64,000 bases of DNA from an uncultured Lachnospiraceae bacterium (GTDB lineage Bacteria; Bacillota; Clostridia; Lachnospirales; Lachnospiraceae). Location: contig CATXUX010000006.1 in the NCBI GenBank assembly GCA_958402795.1, positions 61,981 to 125,980 on the forward strand, written 5' to 3'. Below, one piece after another: positions 37,870-46,263 of the stretch (positions are counted from its first letter, which is position 1; the number at the start of each line of letters is the position of its first letter). Below the pieces are notes generated by a model. The model saw nothing but the letters and a program-made list of their open reading frames with translations, did not search any database and was not told the origin of the DNA. Position numbers and translations under genes: made by a program.

Positions 37870-39207
37870 CTATGGCAGTAATCCAAATCCCATCATGTTA
37901 TTATAGGTGTTGATCCACATTTCCACAGGGAATACGCATAACAGCGTATACATGACAGTTCCCGCAAGCACGCTGCTTCGAATGAGTGCAAATGTTTTCC
38001 ACTGACGCGCAATAATCCCGGCAAACACCAACGCCAGCCAGATCATAAATACCAGCGTCAGCACTCTTTTCACCGTAAGTCCATATGCGCTCACATACAA
38101 AGCCATTTTGCTTGCAGCGGTCGCAAGCAACAGCAAAGTCAGCACAGACAGCGCCACATTCAGAATCCGCAAACCACGGTTGTTTTTTCGTTCCGTTTTC
38201 GCAAATGCCCCCGAAGCAGTCAGAATCCCCAGGTTCAGCGCCGCGATCATGCACAGTTCAAAAAAGCCGCGTCTGGCGTATTCTGCATAAGTAAAACTCT
38301 CCGGCAGAACTCCTGTAAATGCAGAAAGGAAATACTTTGCCTGCAGGAGGATAAACACAACATATACAAAACAGATGATCCCACCCGCTACAGCGACTGC
38401 AATATCCGGAAGGGCCCGCATTTCAGCCATGCTCTTCCTCATATGATCCGGCTGCATACTCTGCGTTCCCCTTCCGGTTTTCCCGCCGTATGCCAGACCA
38501 AATAAATACATGGACACCGGAATCGCAAACACCAGTCTCAGAAGAAAGACTCCAAAATGCTCCGTAACAAACTGACCAAGATTCGAAAACATCATCTGAA
38601 ATCCCTCATCTGCGCTGGACAAAAGCGGAAGAATGATACAGAGCAGCGGAATTGCAATCACAATTCCACATATAACGCCGGAAAAATTCGACTGTTTCAC
38701 GCGGTCTTCCGACTTCGCTGTTTCTCTCTCTTTCTCCGTCTCTGTCTTTTCTGTTTCCTTTCCGAACAGAATGCGAAACTGACATGTAAAATTACTGAAA
38801 GGTACGATAATAAGTGCATTCCATACATCGCATGCTACCCATTCCGAAGTCCTATGGCTCTGCAGCAGCCTGCCGGACACACATAAAGTCCAGTACGCTG
38901 CTGTCATCATAAGTACCATCGTCTGCAGCAGCGGCATCACAGTCCAGAATGCATATGAAATGCCAATCGCCAGAGTAAGAACCGTCCAGAAAACACGTTC
39001 CCGCATATGATCCTTGTTTTCTGTTTTCTGTGTCCACTTTTCTCCTGCTTCCATATACACCAGTACCACCACAACATAAAGGACCGTAAACCATGCAATA
39101 TTTCGGGAAAAATTCCAACTGCTGAACACATATACCCAAAGATAACCGACCACCAGGTAGATCCACGCAAATATCAGATCTGATTTTTTGCTTTTATTCC
39201 TCATCAT
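37870..39207 (-). CDS. DUF4173/DUF4153-type integral membrane protein
   Basis: About 445 residues with roughly eleven to twelve membrane helices and a charged central loop (ETEKTETEKERETAKSEDRV, about 155-175). The stretch ESFTYAEYARRGFFELCMIAALN (about 300-322) is the hallmark of the DUF4173 family. Function is unknown. I start at an ATG 6 nt after GGAGG; several ATG codons are close together. The gene overlaps the XRE regulator gene by 14 bp and is third in an operon with DUF2975. In this set (DUF2975, small XRE, multi-span protein), the regulator and a membrane sensor may form one module. Confidence 0.85.
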   Translation of the reverse strand: MMRNKSKKSDLIFAWIYLVVGYLWVYVFSSWNFSRNIAWFTVLYVVVVLVYMEAGEKWTQKTENKDHMRERVFWTVLTLAIGISYAFWTVMPLLQTMVLMMTAAYWTLCVSGRLLQSHRTSEWVACDVWNALIIVPFSNFTCQFRILFGKETEKTETEKERETAKSEDRVKQSNFSGVICGIVIAIPLLCIILPLLSSADEGFQMMFSNLGQFVTEHFGVFLLRLVFAIPVSMYLFGLAYGGKTGRGTQSMQPDHMRKSMAEMRALPDIAVAVAGGIICFVYVVFILLQAKYFLSAFTGVLPESFTYAEYARRGFFELCMIAALNLGILTASGAFAKTERKNNRGLRILNVALSVLTLLLLATAASKMALYVSAYGLTVKRVLTLVFMIWLALVFAGIIARQWKTFALIRSSVLAGTVMYTLLCVFPVEMWINTYNNMMGFGLLP

Positions 39208-39415
39208 CCGCATCCTCCACATATTCCAGAATATCTCCCGGCTGGCAAGACAATGCTTTGCAGATCTGATTCAGTGTACTGATCTTGATCGCTTTCGCCT
39301 TGCCATTTTTTAAAATAGAAATGTTTGCCATTGTAATGCCAACCTTCTCCGAGAGTTCTGTAACACTCATCTTCCGCTTCGCCAGCATTACATCAATATT
39401 AATAATAATCGCCAT
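39194..39415 (-). CDS. Small XRE-family (YozG-like) helix-turn-helix regulator
   Basis: 73 residues, a single Cro/CI-type domain: INIDVMLAKRKMSVTELSEKVGITMANISILKNGKAKAIKISTLNQICKALSCQPGDIL spans residues 5-63 in sections. Such short YozG-type regulators are commonly encoded next to DUF2975 membrane proteins, as here. It starts after AAAGAGGT and its end overlaps the DUF4173 gene. It probably binds near the operon's own promoter; the 14-bp inverted repeat at 40041-40077 is a candidate site. Confidence 0.93.
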   Translation of the reverse strand: MAIIINIDVMLAKRKMSVTELSEKVGITMANISILKNGKAKAIKISTLNQICKALSCQPGDILEYVEDADDEE

Positions 39416-39457
39416 ATTACCTCTTTCCTGCGCATCCTTTCAGCACATAATGGTACA

Positions 39458-39934
39458 TCATATTGTCAGATCCTGCTCTTCCTGCAGCCTGCTCGCCTTA
39501 TACACCAGATGGGACAATGCTGCGCAGATCACTGTAAGCGTAATGCAGATACACAACACCAGAATGATCCCAAATATCAGTCCGTTTCTGCCCTTATACC
39601 ATCCGGTCAGACAGGTACATATAAAAAGAATGGCATAGATTCCACTATCCAACAGCATCAGATGACTCATTCTTTTTAGTGCATTCGCATTTTTGTCCGT
39701 AAAGGACTGATCTTTTCCAATCCGCACACAAATCCCCCAGAATATCCAAAGGCACAGAAAACACGGAACCGCCGTGACCCAGACATAAATACACACTCCC
39801 CAGTAGACGATCCCTGACTCTGCCACGGACTCTCTCACCATCATCGGTATAAACCATGCCACAAAAATCAAAAACAATATGCCGATTCCGACTGTAACAT
39901 ACTTCAGATACTTCGCAATTTCACTTTGTTTCAT
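39458..39934 (-). CDS. DUF2975 family membrane protein
   Basis: 158 residues, four predicted helices: VGIGILFLIFVAWFIPMMV, VWVTAVPCFLCLWIFWGIC, LLDSGIYAILFICTCLTGW and GIILVLCICITLTVICAAL. The pattern VRIGKDQSFTDKNANALKRMS between helices two and three is the DUF2975 signature. I use the ATG 9 nt after AAAGGGG. First gene of the operon with the XRE regulator and DUF4173, transcribed from a consensus promoter. DUF2975 proteins with a YozG-type partner are thought to form a regulator pair; the signal is unknown. Confidence 0.9.
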   Translation of the reverse strand: MKQSEIAKYLKYVTVGIGILFLIFVAWFIPMMVRESVAESGIVYWGVCIYVWVTAVPCFLCLWIFWGICVRIGKDQSFTDKNANALKRMSHLMLLDSGIYAILFICTCLTGWYKGRNGLIFGIILVLCICITLTVICAALSHLVYKASRLQEEQDLTI

Positions 39935-40014
39935 ACACATACGCCCCTTTCCCTGCTGCCATGCTTCTCACGGCGCCGGACGGCTGTCGGATCATTTCAC
40001 CGTCCTTTTTTTCC

Positions 40015-40077
40015 ATTATAGAACTCCGAGATCCGTATGTCAATATAAATTTATCGAATTACAATAAATTTATATTG
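40015..40077 (-). promoter_or_regulatory. Consensus promoter with 14-bp inverted-repeat operator (DUF2975-XRE-DUF4173 operon)
   Basis: Minus strand TTGACA (40038-40043), 17-bp spacer, TATAAT (40015-40020), both perfect. CAATATAAATTTAT (40041-40054) and ATAAATTTATATTG (40064-40077) form a perfect inverted repeat touching the -35, a probable repressor site for the XRE protein. Confidence 0.75.
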
Positions 40078-40097
40078 TTTTATCTTCATCTTGAATT

Positions 40098-40219
40098 TTG
40101 AACTTTTTGTCATCTCCCACAATGGCCAGAGCTTCCTTGATGAATGTTTTTGAACTTTCCTGCAGTCTTGTATTGAACTTTTTTTGAACTTATGGTATGA
40201 TATCCCGGAGAGTTCAAAG
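40098..40219 (+). promoter_or_regulatory. Promoter with repeated TTGAACT boxes before the XRE-aminotransferase gene
   Basis: TTGAAC starts at 40098, 40150, 40173 and 40184, and an inverted copy AGTTCAA lies at 40211-40217. The third box is the -35 (40173-40178), 17-bp spacer, -10 TATGAT (40196-40201). Boxes three and four are 11 bp apart, one helical turn. They suggest autoregulation by the helix-turn-helix domain encoded next. Confidence 0.65.
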
Positions 40220-40239
40220 CGAAAGAAAGGAATGAAAAA

Positions 40240-41760
40240 ATGACTGTATTTGCGGAACGCCTGAGATCGGCAATGAACCAAAAACAATTGAAGCAGGTGG
40301 ACGTTCTTCGTCTTGCAGAACCATTCTGCGCTAAATATGGCGTGAAGCTCGGGAAAAGTCATCTGAGCCAATATCTGAGCGGAAAAACGGAACCACGCAG
40401 GGAAGTCCTGCTGATCCTTGCGCAGGTTCTGGAGGTGGAACCTTCCTGGCTGCTCGGCAGAGATGCCGGCGGGACCTTCGCCGAAGAGAAACAAAATCAT
40501 GAAACTGCAAAACCATATCAGAAACATAGAAAAGGAGATCACACTATGAGGACGTTTAAAAAATCATCGAAACTGGACAATGTATTATATGATGTACGCG
40601 GACCGGTCGTAGACGAAGCGGCACGGATGGAGGAGCAGGGAATGCATATTCTGAAGCTGAACATCGGAAATCCGGCGCCGTTCGGATTCCGCGCACCGGA
40701 AGAGGTCATCTCTGATATGCGCCAGCAGCTTCCCGACTGTGAAGGATATTCCGATTCCCGTGGTCTTTTCTCCGCGCGGAAAGCGATCATGCAGTATGCA
40801 CAGTTAAAGAACATCCCGAATGTTACGATTTCCGATATCTATACGGGCAACGGCGTCAGCGAACTGATCAACCTCTGTATGCAGGCGCTGCTGAATGATG
40901 GAGACGAAATTCTGATTCCTTCTCCGGATTATCCGCTCTGGACCGCAACGGCAACCCTTGCCGGCGGCAATGTGGTCCACTATATATGCGATGAGTCTGC
41001 AGACTGGTATCCGGATATGGATGATATCCGAAACAAGATCACCGACCGCACAAAAGCAATCGTCATCATCAACCCGAATAATCCGACCGGCGCGCTGTAT
41101 CCGAAAGAAGTGTTGGAAGAAATCGTAGAGATTGCGCGTCAGCATCAGTTGATCATTTTTTCCGACGAGATCTATGACCGCCTTGTCATGGATGGGGAAA
41201 AGCATATTTCCATTGCCTCCCTCGCGCCGGATCTGTTCTGTGTCACGTTCAGCGGACTGTCAAAATCGCACATGATCGCAGGATACCGGATCGGATGGAT
41301 GATCTTAAGCGGAAGGAAGAAACTTGCAAAAGATTATATTGAAGGCATCAACATGCTTTCTAATATGCGCCTCTGCTCCAACGTACCTGCCCAGTCGATC
41401 GTCCAGACCGCTCTTGGCGGCTATCAGAGCGTCAATAACTATATCGTACCGGGCGGACGTATCTATGAACAGCGGGACTTCATCTGTGACGCGTTGAACA
41501 GTATCCCGGGGATCACCGTATCGAAGCCGAAAGCTGCTTTTTATGTGTTCCCGAAGATCGACACGGCAAAATTCAACATCACGGATGACGAACAGTTCGC
41601 ACTGGATTTCCTGCGTGAGAAAAAGGTTCTGCTTGTCCAGGGCAGCGGTTTCAACTGGAAGCAGCCGGATCATTTCCGCATCGTTTATCTGCCGCGGACT
41701 GCCGTTTTAAAAGAAGCGATGGAAAAGCTGGCCGACTTTCTGCAGGATTACCGCCAGTAA
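40240..41760 (+). CDS. XRE helix-turn-helix domain fused to an AlaA-like alanine aminotransferase
   Basis: A 506-residue continuous frame. Residues 1-75 are an XRE domain (FAERLRSAMNQKQLKQVDVLRLA, KSHLSQYLSGKTEPRREVLLIL). Residues 103-506 align with the whole AlaA/YfdZ-type PLP enzyme: SSKLDNVLYDVRGPV, LNIGNPAPFGF, INPNNPTGALYP and the PLP lysine K342 in SGLSKSHMIAGYRIGW. M103 is itself preceded by AAAGGAG with 8-nt spacing, so a separate aminotransferase may also be made from the same mRNA. The enzyme would interconvert pyruvate and alanine with glutamate. The fused regulator may sense the enzyme's ligand or PLP state; that is inference. Confidence 0.9.
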   Translation: MTVFAERLRSAMNQKQLKQVDVLRLAEPFCAKYGVKLGKSHLSQYLSGKTEPRREVLLILAQVLEVEPSWLLGRDAGGTFAEEKQNHETAKPYQKHRKGDHTMRTFKKSSKLDNVLYDVRGPVVDEAARMEEQGMHILKLNIGNPAPFGFRAPEEVISDMRQQLPDCEGYSDSRGLFSARKAIMQYAQLKNIPNVTISDIYTGNGVSELINLCMQALLNDGDEILIPSPDYPLWTATATLAGGNVVHYICDESADWYPDMDDIRNKITDRTKAIVIINPNNPTGALYPKEVLEEIVEIARQHQLIIFSDEIYDRLVMDGEKHISIASLAPDLFCVTFSGLSKSHMIAGYRIGWMILSGRKKLAKDYIEGINMLSNMRLCSNVPAQSIVQTALGGYQSVNNYIVPGGRIYEQRDFICDALNSIPGITVSKPKAAFYVFPKIDTAKFNITDDEQFALDFLREKKVLLVQGSGFNWKQPDHFRIVYLPRTAVLKEAMEKLADFLQDYRQ

Positions 41761-41827
41761 TCCCCGCACAAAGCTGCTCTGCCTGTGACTGCGCCCATCC
41801 GGTGCCCGCGTCATAGGCATTTTCTAA

Positions 41828-42526
41828 TTATGCACACTTCACAAACGCCCGGAACAATTCCCGCATTTCCAGAGATTTCCGGTACATGCACTCGGGATGC
41901 CACTGCACCCCGAGCGAAAACCGGTGTCCGGGCATCTCCAGCGCCTCGATCGTACTGTCCGACGCTCTTGCACACACGTTCAGATTTGCTCCCGGTTTAT
42001 CAATTGTCTGATGATGAAAGCTGTTCACATACAGATATCTTCCCGTATATTCCCGCAGTCTGCTCCCCCTCTCTACTGTAATCCTGTGGCTGACTTCTCC
42101 CCGGGTGTACGACTGCTGCATATGGTTCAAATGCTTTCCCGGCTGCAGGGATATATCCTGATAAATACTCCCGCCGCACGCCACGTTATATACCTGCATT
42201 CCCCTGCAGATAGAAAACACAGGTTTTTCCGTCTTCAATACCCTCTTCATCAGCCTGATCTGAAACAGATCCAGTGTGATATCCGTTTTTCCATTTCCAT
42301 TGAGCGGCTCCTGTCCGAACAAAAGCGGCGTAATGTCATTCCCCCCGCAAAATAGAAATCCGTCGCAGAATGATACATAGTTTTCCAGCATATGATCGGA
42401 GCGAATCAGCGGGAGGATCACAGGAATACCACCGGAATACCGCACTGCCTGAATATAGGCATTCGGCACAAACTGCCTCTGTCCTTCTGCAAGTCCGCAG
42501 ACCACAATTCCAATTTTCGGCTCCAT
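41828..42526 (-). CDS. Class I glutamine amidotransferase-like gamma-glutamyl hydrolase (PuuD family)
   Basis: 232 residues. The triad is visible: nucleophile cysteine in FSICRGMQVYN (about 105), and histidine and glutamate in GVQWHPECM near 205-210. GGNDITPLLFG and NSFHHQTIDKPG are typical for gamma-glutamyl-GABA hydrolase relatives. These enzymes split gamma-glutamyl bonds in polyamine breakdown or other gamma-glutamyl compounds. The start follows GAGGTG by 8 nt. No other putrescine-pathway gene is near, so the substrate is open. A 32-bp hairpin lies just upstream in its leader. Confidence 0.9.
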   Translation of the reverse strand: MEPKIGIVVCGLAEGQRQFVPNAYIQAVRYSGGIPVILPLIRSDHMLENYVSFCDGFLFCGGNDITPLLFGQEPLNGNGKTDITLDLFQIRLMKRVLKTEKPVFSICRGMQVYNVACGGSIYQDISLQPGKHLNHMQQSYTRGEVSHRITVERGSRLREYTGRYLYVNSFHHQTIDKPGANLNVCARASDSTIEALEMPGHRFSLGVQWHPECMYRKSLEMRELFRAFVKCA

Positions 42527-42555
42527 CGCATTTTCACCTCGGTTACCTTATTTCC

Positions 42556-42587
42556 TCCGGCGCTTTCCTGATACGCACTGCGCCGGA
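42556..42587. other. Perfect inverted repeat in the leader of the amidotransferase gene
   Basis: TCCGGCGC (42556-42563) with GCGCCGGA (42580-42587), 16-nt loop. On the minus strand it lies about 30 bp before the start codon and no T-run follows. It may be an RNA structure or a DNA site. Confidence 0.55.
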
Positions 42588-42699
42588 CACGCTCTAGCAT
42601 ATGTATTTTTCAGGAAATATATACCAGAAAACCCGGTAATTATTTTTTTATAACTGCACATACTACTTCCGAAATCTTTTATTAAGGAGGTCTTTATCT

Positions 42700-42882
42700 A
42701 TGTCCGAAATATCAATACTGGATTTACAGAATCTGCGCCATCTGATCGGTGGTTACGAAACTACGCACTGTAAAATGACAGACTACGCTTCTAAGGCGGA
42801 AGATCCTGAAGTAAAGAAATTGTTTCAGGATGCCGCAGATTCCGCAATGAAAAACAAGCAGGACTTAATGAAGTTCCTGTAA
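42700..42882 (+). CDS. Small spore-coat-associated protein, CotF-like partner
   Basis: 60 residues, fully helical. The pattern LSNLRHLIGG-like LQNLRHLIGGYETTHCKMTDYASKAEDPEVKKLF and the end KNKQDLMKFL match short proteins found just before CotF-type coat genes in Clostridia. It would sit on the forespore surface. AAGGAGG lies 11 nt before the ATG. The next gene follows after 37 bp and encodes the longer CotF-like partner, so the two form one sporulation operon. A mother-cell promoter is likely but I could not pin one down. Confidence 0.8.
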   Translation: MSEISILDLQNLRHLIGGYETTHCKMTDYASKAEDPEVKKLFQDAADSAMKNKQDLMKFL

Positions 42883-42919
42883 GACCGGGATGATCCCAAC
42901 ACAATCAGGAGGTAAAAAA

Positions 42920-43177
42920 ATGGACGAAAAAACAATGGTAAGCGACGCGCTGGTAGGCGTCAACGGCGAGCTGAAAATGTTCGGTGATATGATTCCGCAG
43001 ACGGAAAACAAAGAATTGAAACAATGCCTGAAGCAGATCCGCAATCAATGCGAAATGTCCCAGGAAAAGCTGTATCAGGTCGCACGCGAAAAAAGTTATT
43101 ATGTTCCTGCTGAAAAAGCGACACAGCAGGAAGTTGACCATGTCAAATCTATACTGACACAGCCGAAGATGAGCTAA
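42920..43177 (+). CDS. CotF-family spore coat protein
   Basis: 85 residues from the ATG 7 nt after AGGAGG; a longer frame starting upstream has no such site. Sequence pieces DKTMVSDALVGVNGELKMFGDMI, LKQCLKQIRNQCEMSQEKLYQVAREKSYYVPAEKATQQEVDHVKS (given in sections by residue 3-25 and 35-78) match the ferritin-like helical fold of CotF coat proteins. Probable role in the coat or its assembly. Second gene of the small operon, followed by a strong terminator. It supports an endospore-forming host. Confidence 0.88.
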   Translation: MDEKTMVSDALVGVNGELKMFGDMIPQTENKELKQCLKQIRNQCEMSQEKLYQVAREKSYYVPAEKATQQEVDHVKSILTQPKMS

Positions 43178-43187
43178 TGAAAATAAT

Positions 43188-43229
43188 CAGTCCGAAAACG
43201 GCAGTAAGTCCGTTTCCGGACTGCTTTTT
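43188..43229 (+). terminator. Terminator of the CotF-like operon
   Basis: CAGTCCGAAAACGG pairs with CCGTTTCCGGACTG (small mismatch), 8-nt loop, followed by CTTTTT. Confidence 0.85.
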
Positions 43230-43276
43230 AATACCATCTATGCACTATTTGTCAATCATCTGCCGGAAAAAGACAA

Positions 43277-43305
43277 TTGACATCCGCCCACCACTGTTTT
43301 ATGAT
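43277..43305 (+). promoter_or_regulatory. aroB promoter
   Basis: TTGACA (43277-43282), 17-bp spacer, TATGAT (43300-43305), 41 bp before the aroB start codon. Confidence 0.8.
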
Positions 43306-43346
43306 AATGACTGGTAATCAAAACGATTTTACAGGAGCATATAAGC

Positions 43347-44402
43347 ATGGAATTAACAGTAAATTTAGGAGAAAACAGTTATCCGATTTATATTGAGAAT
43401 GGAATTCTGGCAGGATCCGGCAGCTATATTTCCCGGATTTTCCGTGGAAAACGAATCATGATCGTTTCCGATGACAATGTATTCCCACTCTATGGCAGCA
43501 CATTGTTAAACGCATTGGGCGATTATGAATGCCATACACTGGTTTTGCCGCATGGAGAACCGACCAAAAGTTTCCAGATGCTTCCGCAGATTTATACGGC
43601 ATTGCTGGATGCGAAAATCTCCCGGAGCGATCTGGTCATCGCGCTGGGCGGCGGTGTGATCGGCGACCTTGCCGGTTTTGCGGCGTCGAGTTATCTGCGC
43701 GGCGTAAAGCTGGTGCAGATTCCCACCTCGCTATTGGCGCAGGTAGACTCTTCGGTCGGAGGGAAAGTGGCCGTGGATCTGCCACAGGGCAAGAACCTGG
43801 TCGGAGCATTCTATCATCCGAAGCTGGTACTCATCGATCCGGATGTACTGAACACACTGCCCCAGCGGTATGTCGTCGACGGCATGGGGGAAGTAATCAA
43901 ATACGGATGTATCAAGGACGCCGCCTTATTCGAAACATTAAGAGACTGCGGCTCTTTCGACAAGCTGAAACCGCAGTTGTCCTCAATCATTGCACGATGC
44001 GTTGACATCAAGCGTATTGTGGTGGAACAGGATCAGTTTGACACCGGAGAACGTATGCTCCTAAACTTCGGGCATACTCTTGCACATACGATCGAGCAGC
44101 ACTGTAATTACGAACGGGAGAGCCATGGCGAGGCTGTCGCGATCGGAATGTACCAGATTTCACGGATCGCAGAGCGAAAAGGACTGACCGCACCCGGATG
44201 TGCCGACGCTATCCGGAATGTACTGGTATCGTACGGACTTCCCTGTGAATGCGGATTCCCCGTGGAAGATCTGACAGGCGCAGTCCGGCTGGATAAGAAG
44301 AATCTGAACAACCGCCTGAACCTCGTCCTGCTTCACACGATCGGCGACAGTTACGTATACCCCGCAGACACCGCATTTTTTGACGGCGCGGGAATCCTGT
44401 GA
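43347..44402 (+). CDS. aroB: 3-dehydroquinate synthase
   Basis: Makes 3-dehydroquinate from DAHP, the second step of the shikimate pathway. 351 residues. NAD and metal-binding pieces: LPHGEPTKS (about 68-76), ALGGGVIGDLAGFAAS (about 99-114), PTSLLAQVDSSVGGKVAVD (about 125-143), the metal-binding glutamate in GMGEVIKYG, and histidines in LNFGHTLAHTIE and SHGEAVAIGM. The gene follows a strong promoter and an AGGAG site. aroE follows after 17 bp and the pair forms one operon. The other shikimate genes are not in the window. Confidence 0.97.
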   Translation: MELTVNLGENSYPIYIENGILAGSGSYISRIFRGKRIMIVSDDNVFPLYGSTLLNALGDYECHTLVLPHGEPTKSFQMLPQIYTALLDAKISRSDLVIALGGGVIGDLAGFAASSYLRGVKLVQIPTSLLAQVDSSVGGKVAVDLPQGKNLVGAFYHPKLVLIDPDVLNTLPQRYVVDGMGEVIKYGCIKDAALFETLRDCGSFDKLKPQLSSIIARCVDIKRIVVEQDQFDTGERMLLNFGHTLAHTIEQHCNYERESHGEAVAIGMYQISRIAERKGLTAPGCADAIRNVLVSYGLPCECGFPVEDLTGAVRLDKKNLNNRLNLVLLHTIGDSYVYPADTAFFDGAGIL

Positions 44403-44419
44403 TTCAAAGGAGATTTTAC

Positions 44420-45247
44420 ATGACAGAGCATACAGATATTTTACACTTTGGCGTGATCGGTGAGAAACTGGGACACAGCCTGTCCCCCGAGATTCATACT
44501 GATTTATTACAGCAGCAGGGAATTGCCGGTACATATGAAAAATATGAAATGAACCGGGAGGAAGTAAATCAGATTTTTGATTTTATGAAAGAACGTCAGA
44601 TCACCGGTCTGAACGTAACGATTCCATATAAAGAAGCGCTTTTCCAGATGGTGGATGTGCTCGATGACCACGCAGAGCAGATCGGCGCCGTCAACACGGT
44701 TTATCTGAAAGATGGCGTCAGCTACGGCTATAATACCGATTACATCGGCGTTACCAGCATGCTTTCCAAAGCCGGAGTCGATCTGAACGGGAAGCATATC
44801 GTGATCCTCGGTTCGGGAGGCGCCTGCCGTGCCCTCATTTATGGATTCCATCTGAAAGGAGCCGCCTCTGTCACAATCGCGGCGCGCAACACTGCCGCGA
44901 AGCAGACACTCAAGGAAGCCTTTCCCTATATCCGCACTTGTACTCTGCAGGATATTCCGTCCGGCGATCTGATCATCAATACTACCCCGGTCGGCATGTA
45001 CCCGAATACCGGAAAAAGCGTAGTCGGCGCAGATGTCCTCCGCCGTTTTTCTGTCGCGGCCGATATCGTGTATAATCCACTGAATACAGAATTTCTGCGC
45101 ATCGCCCGGTCAGAAGGACTGCAGACCGTCACCGGACTGATGATGCTGGTGGATCAGGCCATCGCCTCGGAAGAAATCTGGCTTGAGAAGAAGCTGGATT
45201 ATCAGATCGGCAGCCGGATCCATGATGTACTGGCAGCACGCTTCTAA
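44420..45247 (+). CDS. aroE: Shikimate dehydrogenase
   Basis: Reduces 3-dehydroshikimate to shikimate with NADPH. 275 residues from the ATG preceded by AAAGGAG; an in-frame ATG seven codons upstream lies inside the aroB stop region. Substrate-site motif GEKLGHSLSPEIH (about 14-26) and NVTIPYKEAL (lysine catalytic, about 70-79), NTVYLKDG, NTDYIGV with the catalytic aspartate, and a GSGGACRAL nucleotide-binding loop are all present. It might use quinate as well, but the SLSPEIH motif points to shikimate. A short hairpin at 45261-45278 separates it from the converging dehydrogenase. Confidence 0.96.
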   Translation: MTEHTDILHFGVIGEKLGHSLSPEIHTDLLQQQGIAGTYEKYEMNREEVNQIFDFMKERQITGLNVTIPYKEALFQMVDVLDDHAEQIGAVNTVYLKDGVSYGYNTDYIGVTSMLSKAGVDLNGKHIVILGSGGACRALIYGFHLKGAASVTIAARNTAAKQTLKEAFPYIRTCTLQDIPSGDLIINTTPVGMYPNTGKSVVGADVLRRFSVAADIVYNPLNTEFLRIARSEGLQTVTGLMMLVDQAIASEEIWLEKKLDYQIGSRIHDVLAARF

Positions 45248-45279
45248 GTCCTGCCGTTTTTGCGGAATCGTTTCCGCAT

Positions 45280-46263
45280 CTATACGACCTTCCATGGATC
45301 TTCCTTTCCCGCCTCCCGCAGAAGGCAGCTTTCCATCGAATGCCGTACCATATCACTCACAGCCTGATCTGTATAAAATGCCATATGCGGCGTCACAATG
45401 ACGTTCGGAAACCCACGCAGGATATACAGATCACGCTTGCTCAGTACATCAGACTTCCGGTCAAAATAATACATGCCGAACTCATCTTCGATCACGTCCA
45501 GACCTGCCGCACCGATCTTACCGGACTCCAGTCCGCCGATCAGTGCTTTGGTGTCGATCAGACCGCCCCGTGCCGTATTGATGATCACAACGCCATCTTT
45601 CATTTTTTCAATTGCCGCCGCGTCGATCATATGCGTGTTCTCCGCATTCAGCGGCATATGCAGTGTAATGATGTCACACTTCTCATACAGTTCTTCCAAT
45701 GTTACATAAGACGCATATTGTTTCACCGTCTCATTTTCATACAAGTCATATGCGTAGATCCTGCACCCGAAGCCACTGAGATCCCGGATCACCGAGCGCC
45801 CGATCCGTCCCGTCCCGATCACTCCCACTGTAAAGTTCGGCAGTTCCCTGCCCTGAATCCCCGGAAGAGAAAAGTCATTGATTTCCTCCCGCTGCAGGAT
45901 CCGTTTCATCTTCCGGACAGACATCAGCATCAGCATAACTGTATAATCCGCCACACATTCCGGCGAATATGTTACATTACTGACTCCCACGCCCAGTCTT
46001 TTTGCAGCCTCCGTGTCGATATGATCATAGCCGACCGTACGTGTGGAGATCATCTTCACTCCCAGTTCATGAAACCGCTCCACCAGCGATGCGTCAATCT
46101 TCGTTGTAATCACACTGATATACGGATACCCCTCCGCCAGATGCGCATTTTCCAGCGTCGGAGCCTCCCGGCAGATCCCCAGTTCCACATCATACTCCTT
46201 TGCATAGCGCTGAAAGAATTCTGCCTCGTCGAACTCTCTGTAACTATACACAAATAACTTCAT
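45280..46263 (-). CDS. D-lactate dehydrogenase-like 2-hydroxyacid dehydrogenase, VanH-like
   Basis: 327 residues, with the NAD-binding GVIGTGRIGRSVIRDLSGFG (about 146-165 in sections), the substrate arginine region INTARGGLIDTKAL, the catalytic glutamate near DVIEDEFGMYYF and the histidine in VIVTPHMAFYTDQA. The pieces STRTVGYDHIDTEAAKRLGV and VTYSPECVADYTVML closely resemble VanH of vancomycin-resistance loci. But no D-Ala-D-Lac ligase or D,D-dipeptidase gene lies beside it, so it more likely is a fermentative D-lactate dehydrogenase reducing pyruvate. Monocistronic, convergent with aroE. Confidence 0.92.
   Translation of the reverse strand: MKLFVYSYREFDEAEFFQRYAKEYDVELGICREAPTLENAHLAEGYPYISVITTKIDASLVERFHELGVKMISTRTVGYDHIDTEAAKRLGVGVSNVTYSPECVADYTVMLMLMSVRKMKRILQREEINDFSLPGIQGRELPNFTVGVIGTGRIGRSVIRDLSGFGCRIYAYDLYENETVKQYASYVTLEELYEKCDIITLHMPLNAENTHMIDAAAIEKMKDGVVIINTARGGLIDTKALIGGLESGKIGAAGLDVIEDEFGMYYFDRKSDVLSKRDLYILRGFPNVIVTPHMAFYTDQAVSDMVRHSMESCLLREAGKEDPWKVV

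Noticed and set aside
45261..45278. Terminator between aroE and the dehydrogenase
   Set aside because: TGCGGAA/TTCCGCA forms a hairpin, but no T-run follows on either strand, so termination is doubtful.
45280..46263. Vancomycin-resistance locus
   Set aside because: Only a VanH-like dehydrogenase is present; no D-Ala-D-Lac ligase, VanX or VanRS genes lie around it.
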